A stretch of 64,000 nt of DNA. Source: Chloracidobacterium sp. (lineage in GTDB: Bacteria > Acidobacteriota > Blastocatellia > Pyrinomonadales > Pyrinomonadaceae). This document shows, piece after piece, positions 9,010 through 17,416 of the stretch. The notes under the pieces were generated by a model. That model did not search any database and had not been told where the DNA came from. It saw only the letters and a program-made list of their open reading frames with translations. The position numbers and the translations under genes are program-made. How positions within the stretch are numbered: the first letter of the stretch is position 1; each line of letters starts with the position of its first letter. The stretch is from contig JABTUB010000002.1 in NCBI GenBank assembly GCA_015075585.1, positions 434,001 through 498,000 on the forward strand, in the 5' to 3' direction.

Positions 9010-9879
9010 TCAACGCGATCTTTCGAAAACGAACTCGTTGCACCCAAGCCCTACGCCTTTCGTTACAACTTTTGTAAGAGAAAAACCGCGCGCTCGATAA
9101 AAGTCGAATATCTCCTCGACCGTCGCAACCTCATACGGAAAGCCGCCGACCCAATCGATTATGTCGTGCCAGCGATTCATGCCGCGGCCGTTCTTATAAC
9201 GTGTCCACGAATGAATATACTCGGCAGGCTTCAAACGGAGAGCCGCGCTGAGCATTCTTTTTACTTCATCCGGCAGCGAAACCGCGACGGCGAACGGCGT
9301 CTTTAGCGGACGCGGCAGGCCGCAGTATGTCTTCTTGATCCAATGCCAGCGGCTTGCCTGACTGCCGGTGTCATTGTAGATCGCGATAAACAATTTGCCG
9401 CCCGGCTTTGTCGGTATCACAGCGTTTTCGAGTGCGTCCCACATTCGGCCTGTGTGGTGAAGCACGCCCCACGAATACACGATGTCAAAGGTGCCGAGAG
9501 ATGCAACGTATTCACGATCGAGCGCCGATCCTTGTTCGACACGCCAAATTGCGTCGTCCGGAAAATAACGCCGCCGGAGTTCCTGCGTGCAGGCAAATGA
9601 ATTGCTGTCGAAATCGAATGAGTGAACGCGCGCGCCGAGCCTTCGGGCCGCAAGAGAGAAAAGGCCGCTGCCCGAGCCTATATCGAGAAACGTCTTGCCC
9701 TCAAGCGTTTCGACCTCGAGCATATTCCGAAGCGAACGTTCAGCCTCGGCTATACGTTCATCGTCCAGCACATTGAGGAATGCAGCCCAGTTCTTACCGA
9801 ACTCAAATCGCTCACCGGCAGCAACCTCGGCGCTGTGCTGCCCCGCAATATTTTCGTCTCCAATAATTGTGGCACTCAT
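9010..9879 (-). CDS. Class I SAM-dependent methyltransferase
   Basis: Rossmann-fold methyltransferase, last gene of the amidotransferase/FemAB operon. Motif I (FLDIGSGSGLFSLAARRLG) binds S-adenosylmethionine, the acidic end of strand 2 is FDFDSNSF, and YSWGVLHHTG is the post-motif that often lines the active site. The C-terminal third (about residues 170-289) is Trp/Tyr/Arg-rich and probably forms the substrate lid. I placed the start at ATG 9879 (MSATIIGDEN). The frame extends to 9999, but that would overlap the YdcF-like gene by 79 nt. Context suggests methylation of a sugar or of an attached group in the polysaccharide made by this locus; that is inference. Confidence 0.82.
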   Translation of the reverse strand: MSATIIGDENIAGQHSAEVAAGERFEFGKNWAAFLNVLDDERIAEAERSLRNMLEVETLEGKTFLDIGSGSGLFSLAARRLGARVHSFDFDSNSFACTQELRRRYFPDDAIWRVEQGSALDREYVASLGTFDIVYSWGVLHHTGRMWDALENAVIPTKPGGKLFIAIYNDTGSQASRWHWIKKTYCGLPRPLKTPFAVAVSLPDEVKRMLSAALRLKPAEYIHSWTRYKNGRGMNRWHDIIDWVGGFPYEVATVEEIFDFYRARGFSLTKVVTKGVGLGCNEFVFERSR

Positions 9880-9920
9880 CTTGAGATCTCGCAGCGGCTT
9901 CGAGGCAAGCGAAACCACTT

Positions 9921-10544
9921 TCAATAAAATATCCAATACACGGCAAATTTCACATATTCGCCTGCTACCATTTGCCAGCCGCGCGGCCTCAGGTACCAAT
10001 ATGCAGGCCGGGGCGTATTGATGCCCGCCGCAGGATGCTCAATGCCGATCATGACGTCCTTGCCTGCAAACTCACGTTCGAACGTCCACAACGCACGCCT
10101 TGAATGATAGGCCGAGGTAACTATCATGAGCGAATGGATGCCGTACGCTTCGGCCGCATCAACGGCGGCTTTTGCTTCTTCATCTGTACCGGCAACAAGT
10201 TGCGGTAAAATGAAGATCGCATCAGGAGCCACACCGTCGGCAATGAGTTCACGCTGTTCGAGTTCGAGGAACGGAACGTTGCGCTGTTCACCGCTCATCC
10301 AGCCGCTTTTTGTGCCGTCATTCGTAATGAATATCATCGGAGCGAGGCCATTGCGGAACAGTTCAGCGGCTTTTCGGGTACGTTCCTTATAAACGGCCGA
10401 CCCGCTCAGGACAATGATCGCATCAGCGTGATCCAGCGGCTTTTCGACGATCAGGAATTTCGCCAAGAAAGGCGCGGCAATTATCCAAACGCCTATAACC
10501 GCGGCCAAAATTATCACCGCCATTGCCTTACTCCGAATTGCCAT
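9921..10544 (-). CDS. YdcF-like (DUF218) membrane-anchored protein
   Basis: DUF218/YdcF family protein of 207 residues. One N-terminal helix (MAVIILAAVIGVWIIAAPFLA) anchors it, and the domain faces the periplasm. Family signs are DAIIVLSGSAVYKERTRKAA at the start of the domain, the Glu-rich central part, and LMIVTSAYHSRRALWTFER near the end. Family members occur in cell-envelope and polysaccharide loci, such as the E. coli ElyC and SanA groups, but the biochemical activity is mostly unknown. ATG 10544 was chosen for its GAGAAAAG ribosome site. It overlaps the upstream glycosyltransferase by 17 nt. Confidence 0.85.
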   Translation of the reverse strand: MAIRSKAMAVIILAAVIGVWIIAAPFLAKFLIVEKPLDHADAIIVLSGSAVYKERTRKAAELFRNGLAPMIFITNDGTKSGWMSGEQRNVPFLELEQRELIADGVAPDAIFILPQLVAGTDEEAKAAVDAAEAYGIHSLMIVTSAYHSRRALWTFEREFAGKDVMIGIEHPAAGINTPRPAYWYLRPRGWQMVAGEYVKFAVYWIFY

Positions 10545-11730
10545 CTTTTCTCGCTGCAAGCAAGGCACGGAGTTCCTCGATCTTCGATTCCCAACTCTCA
10601 TGCCGAATGCGTTCGCTCACTTCGCTGCGAGGCTTCGGCGCCGCGAGCGCCTGTTCGATCTTGGCGATAAAATCGTCATGGCCGGTACCAATGAGGCAAT
10701 CTTCGAGTTGGTGCACCTCGGGAATGTCTGTCGAGACGACAGGCAATCCGGCGGCGAGGTATTCACGAACTTTAAGCGGATTTGCCGCCAGAGTTAACTC
10801 ATTGATCGCAAAAGGATTTAGAGCTACATCAAACGCCGCGCAATACGCAGGCAATTCACTGTACGGTTTACGCCCGAGGCGATGGATGTTAGGAACGCCG
10901 TCAAGGACCTTTATCTTCTGCTCGGCATCAACGCTGACCTTGCCGATGAGAACGACCGAACCCGAGCTGAAATGCTCCGCGACCTTCATTATCAGTCCGT
11001 AATCTACCCAATCCGCAAGCAGCCCGTGAAAACCGATAACGGGATGCGGCAGGCCGGCAACATCTTCCGGAATCTCAAGGCCACCGTCAACGGCAGTGTG
11101 AAAGTGCTGCCAATCCGTCCCGTGTCTGATCAAATATGTTTCTCGGTTGAACTGCTTTTTCGACTCGTAGAGCTTTTCTGCCGAAACGACAACGATATCG
11201 CTCTTGCGGAAAAGATCTTCTTCAATATCCATAAGTGCCGCGTTGCCGGTAAATGCGGTGTATTCATCAACGCAATAGTAAATGAGCTCTTTCTCGCCGA
11301 GGCGGCCCGCGATCATACCTGCCGCAGGATTGAAGACCATATTTACGACATCGCGGAAACCGAGCTTTCGCATCGCCCCCTTGACCTGACGTATCAAGAA
11401 ACGGCGGTTCGCGGCGACAACTGCTTTGCTGCCGTAAGCGGGAACGGCGAACGGGTTCAGAACGAAGATATTCGGCTCGATCTCACGGACCGGCTCGAAG
11501 AAGCTCTTTATTTTCTTATAGATACGCGACGCGTCCTTGCCTGAGGCCGTCGGCATGCGGTTGGCTATCGAGTTGACCCAAAGTATTCGATTCTCTCGAG
11601 CCAGCACACGCATAAGATGCGTTTTTGATAACGGGTCGCCGGTCCAATCGTGGCTGAAGCACAATATGTCGCGGCCGCGAAGTTCACCTGCGGCGGTCAT
11701 GTGTTGTACATCAGTGGCATTGGCGGTCAT
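10528..11730 (-). CDS. Glycosyltransferase (GT4/GT-B-like)
   Basis: Retaining GT-B type glycosyltransferase of 400 residues, predicted cytoplasmic. The N-terminal half starts with DILCFSHDWTGDPLSKTHLM, an opening typical of polysaccharide GTs related to TuaH and exosortase-associated transferases. The C-terminal nucleotide-binding half has HRLGRKPYSELPAYCAAFDV and PLKVREYLAAGLPVVSTDIP, where the family's conserved Glu sits in KVREYLA. Donor and acceptor sugars cannot be read. Its ATG overlaps the stop of the FemAB-like gene by one base, and it overlaps the YdcF-like gene downstream by 17 nt, so the block is translated as one unit. Confidence 0.85.
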   Translation of the reverse strand: MTANATDVQHMTAAGELRGRDILCFSHDWTGDPLSKTHLMRVLARENRILWVNSIANRMPTASGKDASRIYKKIKSFFEPVREIEPNIFVLNPFAVPAYGSKAVVAANRRFLIRQVKGAMRKLGFRDVVNMVFNPAAGMIAGRLGEKELIYYCVDEYTAFTGNAALMDIEEDLFRKSDIVVVSAEKLYESKKQFNRETYLIRHGTDWQHFHTAVDGGLEIPEDVAGLPHPVIGFHGLLADWVDYGLIMKVAEHFSSGSVVLIGKVSVDAEQKIKVLDGVPNIHRLGRKPYSELPAYCAAFDVALNPFAINELTLAANPLKVREYLAAGLPVVSTDIPEVHQLEDCLIGTGHDDFIAKIEQALAAPKPRSEVSERIRHESWESKIEELRALLAARKDGNSE

Positions 11731-12734
11731 TATCTCGAAAGTATCTTGTTTACGCGGTCGCGAACATTCTGCGGCAGCCGCCTGTAAGCACTCGCACCGA
11801 TCGCGCGCACATTCTCGCGTAGCTCGTGCCGCTTGAAAAGGCTCTTGTCCACGCGATAGCGATACGTCCGTACGATCTCGCCGCCGAACCTCCGCAGGAA
11901 CAGATGTGAGCCGCCCATGCTGAAATGTGTAAATCCGCCCTCACAGGCCCATCTTATCGCATGCCAGCCGATCACATCATTGGGCCTCAGACGTTGGAAT
12001 TCGGGAAGTGAAAAGTTCGCGGCATATTCGACAACACCGCCTTTGACGAAGCGATAGAAGCTGCCCGCAACGACGCGGCCGTCCGCTTTAGCGATAAAAA
12101 CACGCCGATTATCACGCTGACCGAGCGCCGTTCGCATTTGTTCAAGCGTATCAGGCTCGTGGCCTTTCAACCTGTTCCAGCGGCAATGGATGTCGTACAT
12201 CTCCGCAAGTTCGTCCTCGCTTTCAAGCTCCTTTATTCGGATCAGGCCTTGCCGCTCGGCCTTGCGAAGCTCATTCCGCCTTGTTTGTGAAAAGCCTGCG
12301 AAGAGAGTGTCCGCGCCTCTTGTCAGATCAAGCATAACGACCGATGTCGCATCAGTACTGGCCGATCCGGTCGCATTCAACCCGCTTAGCTGCCGCCACG
12401 CGTAAAGGTCAATGAGTTCCGCATCCATGCTTTCAAGGCCTTCGAGAATTACGGCGGCCGCAGTCTCGGCGTCGGCCCCTTTGCGGAAAGTAAGCTGAGG
12501 CCGCGAGAACATCCCGGACGAGATGCGGCCGGCCTCGATCACGCCCGTTGCGACCGCATGAAAAATGCCGTTATCGTCAACTGCCGCAACGGCAAACCTC
12601 TCATTTCTTATGTATGGGTCGGTGAAATAACCCGGCGACGTATAGTGCGTCGCAAGCTCAGCCTCGGCAAGGAACGCTTGCCACCTTTCGGCGACCTCGC
12701 CCTCCGGAAAACGTGTGATAATGAGATACTTCAT
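11730..12734 (-). CDS. FemAB-like / GNAT-fold acyltransferase
   Basis: 334-residue protein of the FemAB/BioF2-like acetyltransferase group (double GNAT fold). Supporting segments are FAGFSQTRRNELRKAERQGL, the start of the second GNAT domain. Also present are DNRRVFIAKADGRVVAGSFY, its central strands, and FTHFSMGGSHLFLRRFGGEI, which resembles the C-terminal strand and loop of FemAB proteins. Classical FemAB enzymes add amino acids to lipid II. Relatives in exosortase-associated polysaccharide clusters probably acylate sugars, and that fits the neighbours here. It overlaps asnB by 4 nt (ATGA) and the next glycosyltransferase by 1 nt. The exact acyl donor is unknown. Confidence 0.8.
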   Translation of the reverse strand: MKYLIITRFPEGEVAERWQAFLAEAELATHYTSPGYFTDPYIRNERFAVAAVDDNGIFHAVATGVIEAGRISSGMFSRPQLTFRKGADAETAAAVILEGLESMDAELIDLYAWRQLSGLNATGSASTDATSVVMLDLTRGADTLFAGFSQTRRNELRKAERQGLIRIKELESEDELAEMYDIHCRWNRLKGHEPDTLEQMRTALGQRDNRRVFIAKADGRVVAGSFYRFVKGGVVEYAANFSLPEFQRLRPNDVIGWHAIRWACEGGFTHFSMGGSHLFLRRFGGEIVRTYRYRVDKSLFKRHELRENVRAIGASAYRRLPQNVRDRVNKILSR

Positions 12735-14626
12735 TTTACGTTCTCACCATCAATAAAGCGGCGCATCCATATCTCGAAATTAACGAGGAGCCAAAGGCGC
12801 TCATCGTGTTTGCGTCCCGCGTTATGTTCGGCGACAAGCTTGCGCAACGCATCGTCGTTAAATATGCCCCTGCTCATCGCCCGTTCGCCAAGCACATATT
12901 CATCAACGATATGCTTGTACTCGCCGCGGAACCAGCGTCCGATCGGAACCGGAAAGCCCATCTTCGGCCGATCGAGTATCTCCTGCGGCAGGATACCCTT
13001 CATCGCCTCCCGAAGTATCCACTTGGTCGTGCCGCCGCGAAGTTTCATCTCGCGCGGCAATTTTGCCGAATATTCCGCCAACTTGTGGTCGAGAAACGGA
13101 ACGCGGCTTTCGATCGATGCCGCCATCGACATTTGGTCCTGTTTCATCAGCAATTCGTGCAGATATGTCTTTGTGTCGGCATAGAGCAGCTTATCGAGCA
13201 TATCTCGAGCATCGCTTGTTTCAAGCCACTTGTTTTGGCGTGAATAGGGATTCAGGTCGTTGATCTTTGCCTTCGTGCCGGCTGAGAATAGGTCAGCTTG
13301 GGCCGTTCGTGAAAATATACTGAAATTATCAAAGAACAAACTCTCGACGTCCGCGGTGCGCGTCAGGAACGTGCGCGACAGCTTCTGTCCGAACCGTGAC
13401 GGCAGCGTCGCGACACCGCCTTTTACGGCACTTCGTACAAATGACGGTGTCAGACTCTCGTACCGCTCGCCGAGATCGAGCAGCTTTAGTGCCTTTGCAT
13501 AGCGTCCGTAGCCGGCTAGCATCTCATCGCTGCCCTCGCCCGTCAGCACGACCTTAACATGTCGTTGGGCAAGCTTTGATACAAAGTAGAGCGGCACGCT
13601 CGCCACAAAACCGATCGGCTCGTCCTCGTGCCATACAAGATCAGGCAAGGCCGCAAAGAATTGATCGGGTGTTACGGTAACTTCATAGTGTTCTGTTCCG
13701 AAAGCCTCAGCGACCGTGCGGGCGTATGCAAGCTCGTTCGCCTCTCGTTCATTGAATGCGACGGAAAACGTCTTTATAGGCTCATCGACCATCGTTGACA
13801 TCATCGCCGCGATGGCGCTCGAATCGATGCCGCCCGAGAGGAACATTCCCAGCGGCACATCGGACATAAGCCTCAACTCGACCGAACGGCGGAACATATC
13901 ACGCCACTCCTCGACATATTCGGCATCGCTTTGCGGATGGTGTTTAGGCTCGAACTCGAGATCCCAATACGAGCGCACATCGACGCTGCCGTCGCGCCAG
14001 AGCAGCGTATGCCCGGGCAAGAGGCGTTTTACGCCCGCTAACAGTGTCTCGTCGCCGCTTGTGCCGTGATTGGCAAATTGATCCGGAAGAGCGTTGAAAT
14101 TCACCTCGGGCCTCACGCCGCCCGCTTCAAGGATCGTCTTGATCTCCGACCCGAAGAACAGCGAACCGTCGGCATCAAATACATAGTAAAGCGGCTTAAC
14201 GCCGAGGCGGTCGCGCGCTATAAAAAGCTCACGTTTTGTTTTGTCCCAGATCGCGAACGCGAACATTCCGCGAAGATGCTCGACGCAGTCGCGTCCGTAC
14301 TCGCGATAGAGGTGAAGTATCGTTTCGGTATCGCTGCGGTTCTCGAACTCGTGTCCGCGAGTTTCGAGATCGGCACGGCTCTCGGCGTGGTTATAGACCT
14401 CGCCGTTATAAACGATCACAAGGTCGCCGAGAGTCATCGGCTGCATACCGTGAGTCGGATCGACGATAGAAAGCCGCCGATGCCCAAGCCCTATATTGCG
14501 GTCGATAAAGATACCGCCGTCATCCGGGCCGCGATGAAACTGCACGTCACGCATACGGGTCAAAAGACCCGACGAGACCTCGCGTTTTGAACGCGTCGTA
14601 TATGCTATGCCGTTGATACCGCACAT
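12731..14626 (-). CDS. asnB: Asparagine-synthetase-like glutamine amidotransferase
   Basis: Glutamine-dependent amidotransferase of 631 residues. Cys2 of MCGINGIAYT is the class-II nucleophile, and FHRGPDDGG, LGHRRLSIVD and VYNGEVYNH are glutaminase-domain signatures. The synthetase domain carries the pyrophosphate-binding loop FLSGGIDSSA at residues 263-271 and VVLTGEGSDEMLAGYGRY. It could make asparagine from aspartate. Being first in an operon with FemAB, glycosyltransferase, YdcF and methyltransferase genes, it may instead amidate a uronic or amino-acid group on the polysaccharide, like the exosortase-associated amidotransferases. It overlaps the FemAB-like gene by 4 nt and is divergent from the beta-helix gene. 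The gene symbol reflects the family, not proven function. Confidence 0.9.
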   Translation of the reverse strand: MCGINGIAYTTRSKREVSSGLLTRMRDVQFHRGPDDGGIFIDRNIGLGHRRLSIVDPTHGMQPMTLGDLVIVYNGEVYNHAESRADLETRGHEFENRSDTETILHLYREYGRDCVEHLRGMFAFAIWDKTKRELFIARDRLGVKPLYYVFDADGSLFFGSEIKTILEAGGVRPEVNFNALPDQFANHGTSGDETLLAGVKRLLPGHTLLWRDGSVDVRSYWDLEFEPKHHPQSDAEYVEEWRDMFRRSVELRLMSDVPLGMFLSGGIDSSAIAAMMSTMVDEPIKTFSVAFNEREANELAYARTVAEAFGTEHYEVTVTPDQFFAALPDLVWHEDEPIGFVASVPLYFVSKLAQRHVKVVLTGEGSDEMLAGYGRYAKALKLLDLGERYESLTPSFVRSAVKGGVATLPSRFGQKLSRTFLTRTADVESLFFDNFSIFSRTAQADLFSAGTKAKINDLNPYSRQNKWLETSDARDMLDKLLYADTKTYLHELLMKQDQMSMAASIESRVPFLDHKLAEYSAKLPREMKLRGGTTKWILREAMKGILPQEILDRPKMGFPVPIGRWFRGEYKHIVDEYVLGERAMSRGIFNDDALRKLVAEHNAGRKHDERLWLLVNFEIWMRRFIDGENVK

Positions 14627-14784
14627 ATCTTGTAGTAAAAAGACAGAATGAGGGCAATTTTGCAGTGAACTTGCCGGCCGCGGGAGGCACTTTCAATGTT
14701 ACCCTAGATTTGAGGCAAAATACCAGCGATTTCCTGTCGAAATACACGGATTTGCCGTGCTTTTCGTTCTATTATAAAGCAGAA

Positions 14785-16383
14785 ATGAACGTCGCAGCAG
14801 ATCAAATGGCCGCAGGTGCTGTCCAAATAAAACCGAAACAACTGACGCGCGATCGCAAACCGCTCATACGCGCCGCGGCTATTGTGATGCTCATTATCGT
14901 AACGGCCGCTGCCGGACTGCTGATATTCGACAGATATTCGGGAGCATTCGGGATTGTCGGCCCGCACTTTGAGATCGAGCAAACTTCGAAGGGCCGGATC
15001 ATTCACGTCCCGCCCGGCGGCAGTGTGCAGGCCGCGCTTGCTCAGGCCGAAAGCGGCGACATCATCGAGCTGAAAGCGGGCGCAGCGTATTACGGCCCGA
15101 TCACGCTTCCCAACAAGCCGCTTACCGAGACCGTTACGATCCGATCATCTGCGGCAGATCAGCTGCCCGTCGATCAACGAGTATCGCCGAAAGATGCGCC
15201 GCTCATGGCAAAGCTCGTTTCGCGAAGCGAAAAGCCGGTGGTTACGGCCGTCAACGGAGCTCATGATTATCGGTTCATCGGGATCGAATTCACGGCACAG
15301 ACAAAGTCGTATATTTATAATCTCGTACTCTTCGGCAACGGTGAATCAGCCGCTAACATTCCATATCATCTTGAGATAGACCGCTCGTATCTTCATCCTT
15401 CCGCCGACGGCATCACTCGTCGCGGAATCGCGTTGAACAGCGGCGGATCGGTCATTAAGAACAGCTATATCGAAGGATTTGCCGGGCCGAGCGAAGAGAC
15501 GCAGGGCATTTGCGGATGGACGGGCACACGCGACGTTAAGATCCTCAATAACTACATTGAAGGCGGCGCCGAGAACATAATGTTCGGCGGTTCCGATCCG
15601 GACAGTGCCGACCTTACGCCGAACGGCATCGAGATACGCGGCAATCATCTGAACAAGCCCGAGGCTTGGAAGTCCGGCGTTACGGTAAAGACGCTCTTCG
15701 AACTAAAGAACGCTAAGCGCGTACAATTCATCGGCAACCTTATCGAGAATAACTACAAAGGCTCAGCATTTCGCATCACGGTACGCAATCAGGACGGCCA
15801 CGCACCGTTCTCGACCATCGAAGATGTCGTCATTCGCGACAACATCATCAGAAACTCGGGCGACGGCATCAACATCCTCGGCCACGACGATCAGCAGAAG
15901 AGCGGCACACTGCGAAACCTTGTGATCGAGAATAATCTGTTCCTGAATTTAGCGGGCGGCAACGGATTTGACGGCTCGGGCTATCTGATACAGGCTGCGG
16001 CGGGCGACGGTATCACCATCGCGAATAATACCGCGTTCAACATGGGAAATATCGTTACATTTTACGGCGAAATACCCTCGAACTTTGTCTTTCGGGATAA
16101 TATCGTCGGACACGGCGAATACGGCATTCACGGCCCGATTGATCTGAATTCCGCCTCGGCCAAGGCAATGTTCCGCAACAATCTTTTTATGAACCTCAAC
16201 CGCGTCAGCCCCGGCGATCATGCATTTCCCGCGGGCAATATGATCGTTCAGAGCATTTCAGATGTCGGTTTTGTGAACGCCACGGCGGGCGATTACAGGC
16301 TTTCCCCGACAAGCAAGTATCGTGGAAAAGCGACGGGCGGCAAAGATCTCGGCTGCGCTCTGCCGCCTACATCGCCACACTAA
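14785..16383 (+). CDS. Membrane-anchored right-handed beta-helix protein
   Basis: 532-residue protein with one N-terminal transmembrane helix (residues 27-48, LIRAAAIVMLIIVTAAAGLL) and an exported parallel beta-helix. The domain opens with IHVPPGGSVQAALAQAESGD, a pectate-lyase-like or polysaccharide-lyase entry. Repeated coils follow, such as VKILNNYIEGGAENIMFGG, VVIRDNIIRNSGDGINILG and LVIENNLFLNLAGGNGFDG, with regularly stacked Asn ladders. It would bind or cleave a polyanionic polysaccharide at the cell surface; no catalytic residues could be assigned. ATG 14785 was preferred over GTG 14665 because the extra residues do not look like protein. A TATTAT box at 14770 lies very close to it. 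Its end overlaps the convergent glycosyltransferase by 17 nt. Confidence 0.8.
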   Translation: MNVAADQMAAGAVQIKPKQLTRDRKPLIRAAAIVMLIIVTAAAGLLIFDRYSGAFGIVGPHFEIEQTSKGRIIHVPPGGSVQAALAQAESGDIIELKAGAAYYGPITLPNKPLTETVTIRSSAADQLPVDQRVSPKDAPLMAKLVSRSEKPVVTAVNGAHDYRFIGIEFTAQTKSYIYNLVLFGNGESAANIPYHLEIDRSYLHPSADGITRRGIALNSGGSVIKNSYIEGFAGPSEETQGICGWTGTRDVKILNNYIEGGAENIMFGGSDPDSADLTPNGIEIRGNHLNKPEAWKSGVTVKTLFELKNAKRVQFIGNLIENNYKGSAFRITVRNQDGHAPFSTIEDVVIRDNIIRNSGDGINILGHDDQQKSGTLRNLVIENNLFLNLAGGNGFDGSGYLIQAAAGDGITIANNTAFNMGNIVTFYGEIPSNFVFRDNIVGHGEYGIHGPIDLNSASAKAMFRNNLFMNLNRVSPGDHAFPAGNMIVQSISDVGFVNATAGDYRLSPTSKYRGKATGGKDLGCALPPTSPH

Positions 16384-17416
16384 GCGAGACGTATAACTCG
16401 ACGACCTTGCGTATATTCTCGCCGTCGTCTTTTTCAGACGACTCGCATTTGCCTGCCGCGATCGATCGCTCAACTGCGTCGAACAACCCTTCAGCATCGC
16501 CATTCCTTATGAGAAACACCCCTTTGGGGCGCATACCGTTGTCGGTCGCAACGACCGGCGTTCCGAGATGCAGGGCCTCACGAACAGAGATCGCATCGCC
16601 GTCAAAAAGCGTGGTGCGGAGCAATACGTCGGCTTTGTCGATCAGATGCAGCGTTTCATTATGCGGGACATTGCCTGCCGGCACAACGGCCGCCGAGAGT
16701 CCAAGATCGGCGATCCGAGCCTCGACCTGCGTACGCAGGCTGCCGTCGCCAACGAGTATTAGCACGGCTTTCGGGAAACGCTCCAACAGCTTCGGCAGCG
16801 CCTCGACAAGAAACATCGGTTGATAATCGGCCTCAAGCCCGCCGACTGAGACCAACAACGGTTCGGCTCCGGCGACAGCCTCTTTAAGCCGCGTCGAAAG
16901 CTCTATATTCGGATCGGGCCGCGAAAGCACGAACGGCGAGATCACCTCGACCTTTTCCTTAGCCACGCCAAACTTATGAAAAGCGTCAGCGATAGCGTCG
17001 TTGACCGCGATGAGTTTTGAGAATCTTCGAAATACGATTCCGGCGATCGAGAACGGCCTTGCCTTTTGCACAAGCCCGGAGAGAGGAAAAGCACCTGAAT
17101 GGATCGTCAATACCTTCCGTTTACCGCCGAACACTGCACACGCCAGCGCCAGCGCAATCACACGCGGCGTGATATCGCCACCCAGATGCAGATGCAGCAC
17201 ATCGAATTCCATTGAACGCAAGGTGCGGATCAACGCGATAGGCGAGCGTGGCCTGAACACATTCGGCTCACTGCTCGGCGGCCCCTTTGTGGTCGCAATG
17301 AATGTGCATCGGTGGCCGCTTCGTTCGAGTTCGTCGCCGATGGCGCGCATATTGCGGCTGACACCGCCCTCGGGCGGCGGCACGGGGCCAAGTTGTACTA
17401 TGTGCAACGGTCTCAT
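16367..17416 (-). CDS. Glycosyltransferase family 4
   Basis: GT-B glycosyltransferase of 349 residues, last gene of the main polysaccharide operon. The opening HIVQLGPVPPPEGGVSRNMR is the acceptor-side Gly-rich loop of GT4 enzymes. AVLILVGDGSLRTQVEARI and NVPHNETLHLIDKADVLLRT mark the nucleotide-sugar half. GDAISVREALHLGTPVVATD carries the usual Glu (E of REALHLG) that contacts the donor ribose. It overlaps the preceding GT4 gene by 4 nt (ATGA) and the convergent beta-helix gene by 17 nt. The sugar specificity is unknown. Confidence 0.88.
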   Translation of the reverse strand: MRPLHIVQLGPVPPPEGGVSRNMRAIGDELERSGHRCTFIATTKGPPSSEPNVFRPRSPIALIRTLRSMEFDVLHLHLGGDITPRVIALALACAVFGGKRKVLTIHSGAFPLSGLVQKARPFSIAGIVFRRFSKLIAVNDAIADAFHKFGVAKEKVEVISPFVLSRPDPNIELSTRLKEAVAGAEPLLVSVGGLEADYQPMFLVEALPKLLERFPKAVLILVGDGSLRTQVEARIADLGLSAAVVPAGNVPHNETLHLIDKADVLLRTTLFDGDAISVREALHLGTPVVATDNGMRPKGVFLIRNGDAEGLFDAVERSIAAGKCESSEKDDGENIRKVVELYVSLSVAM

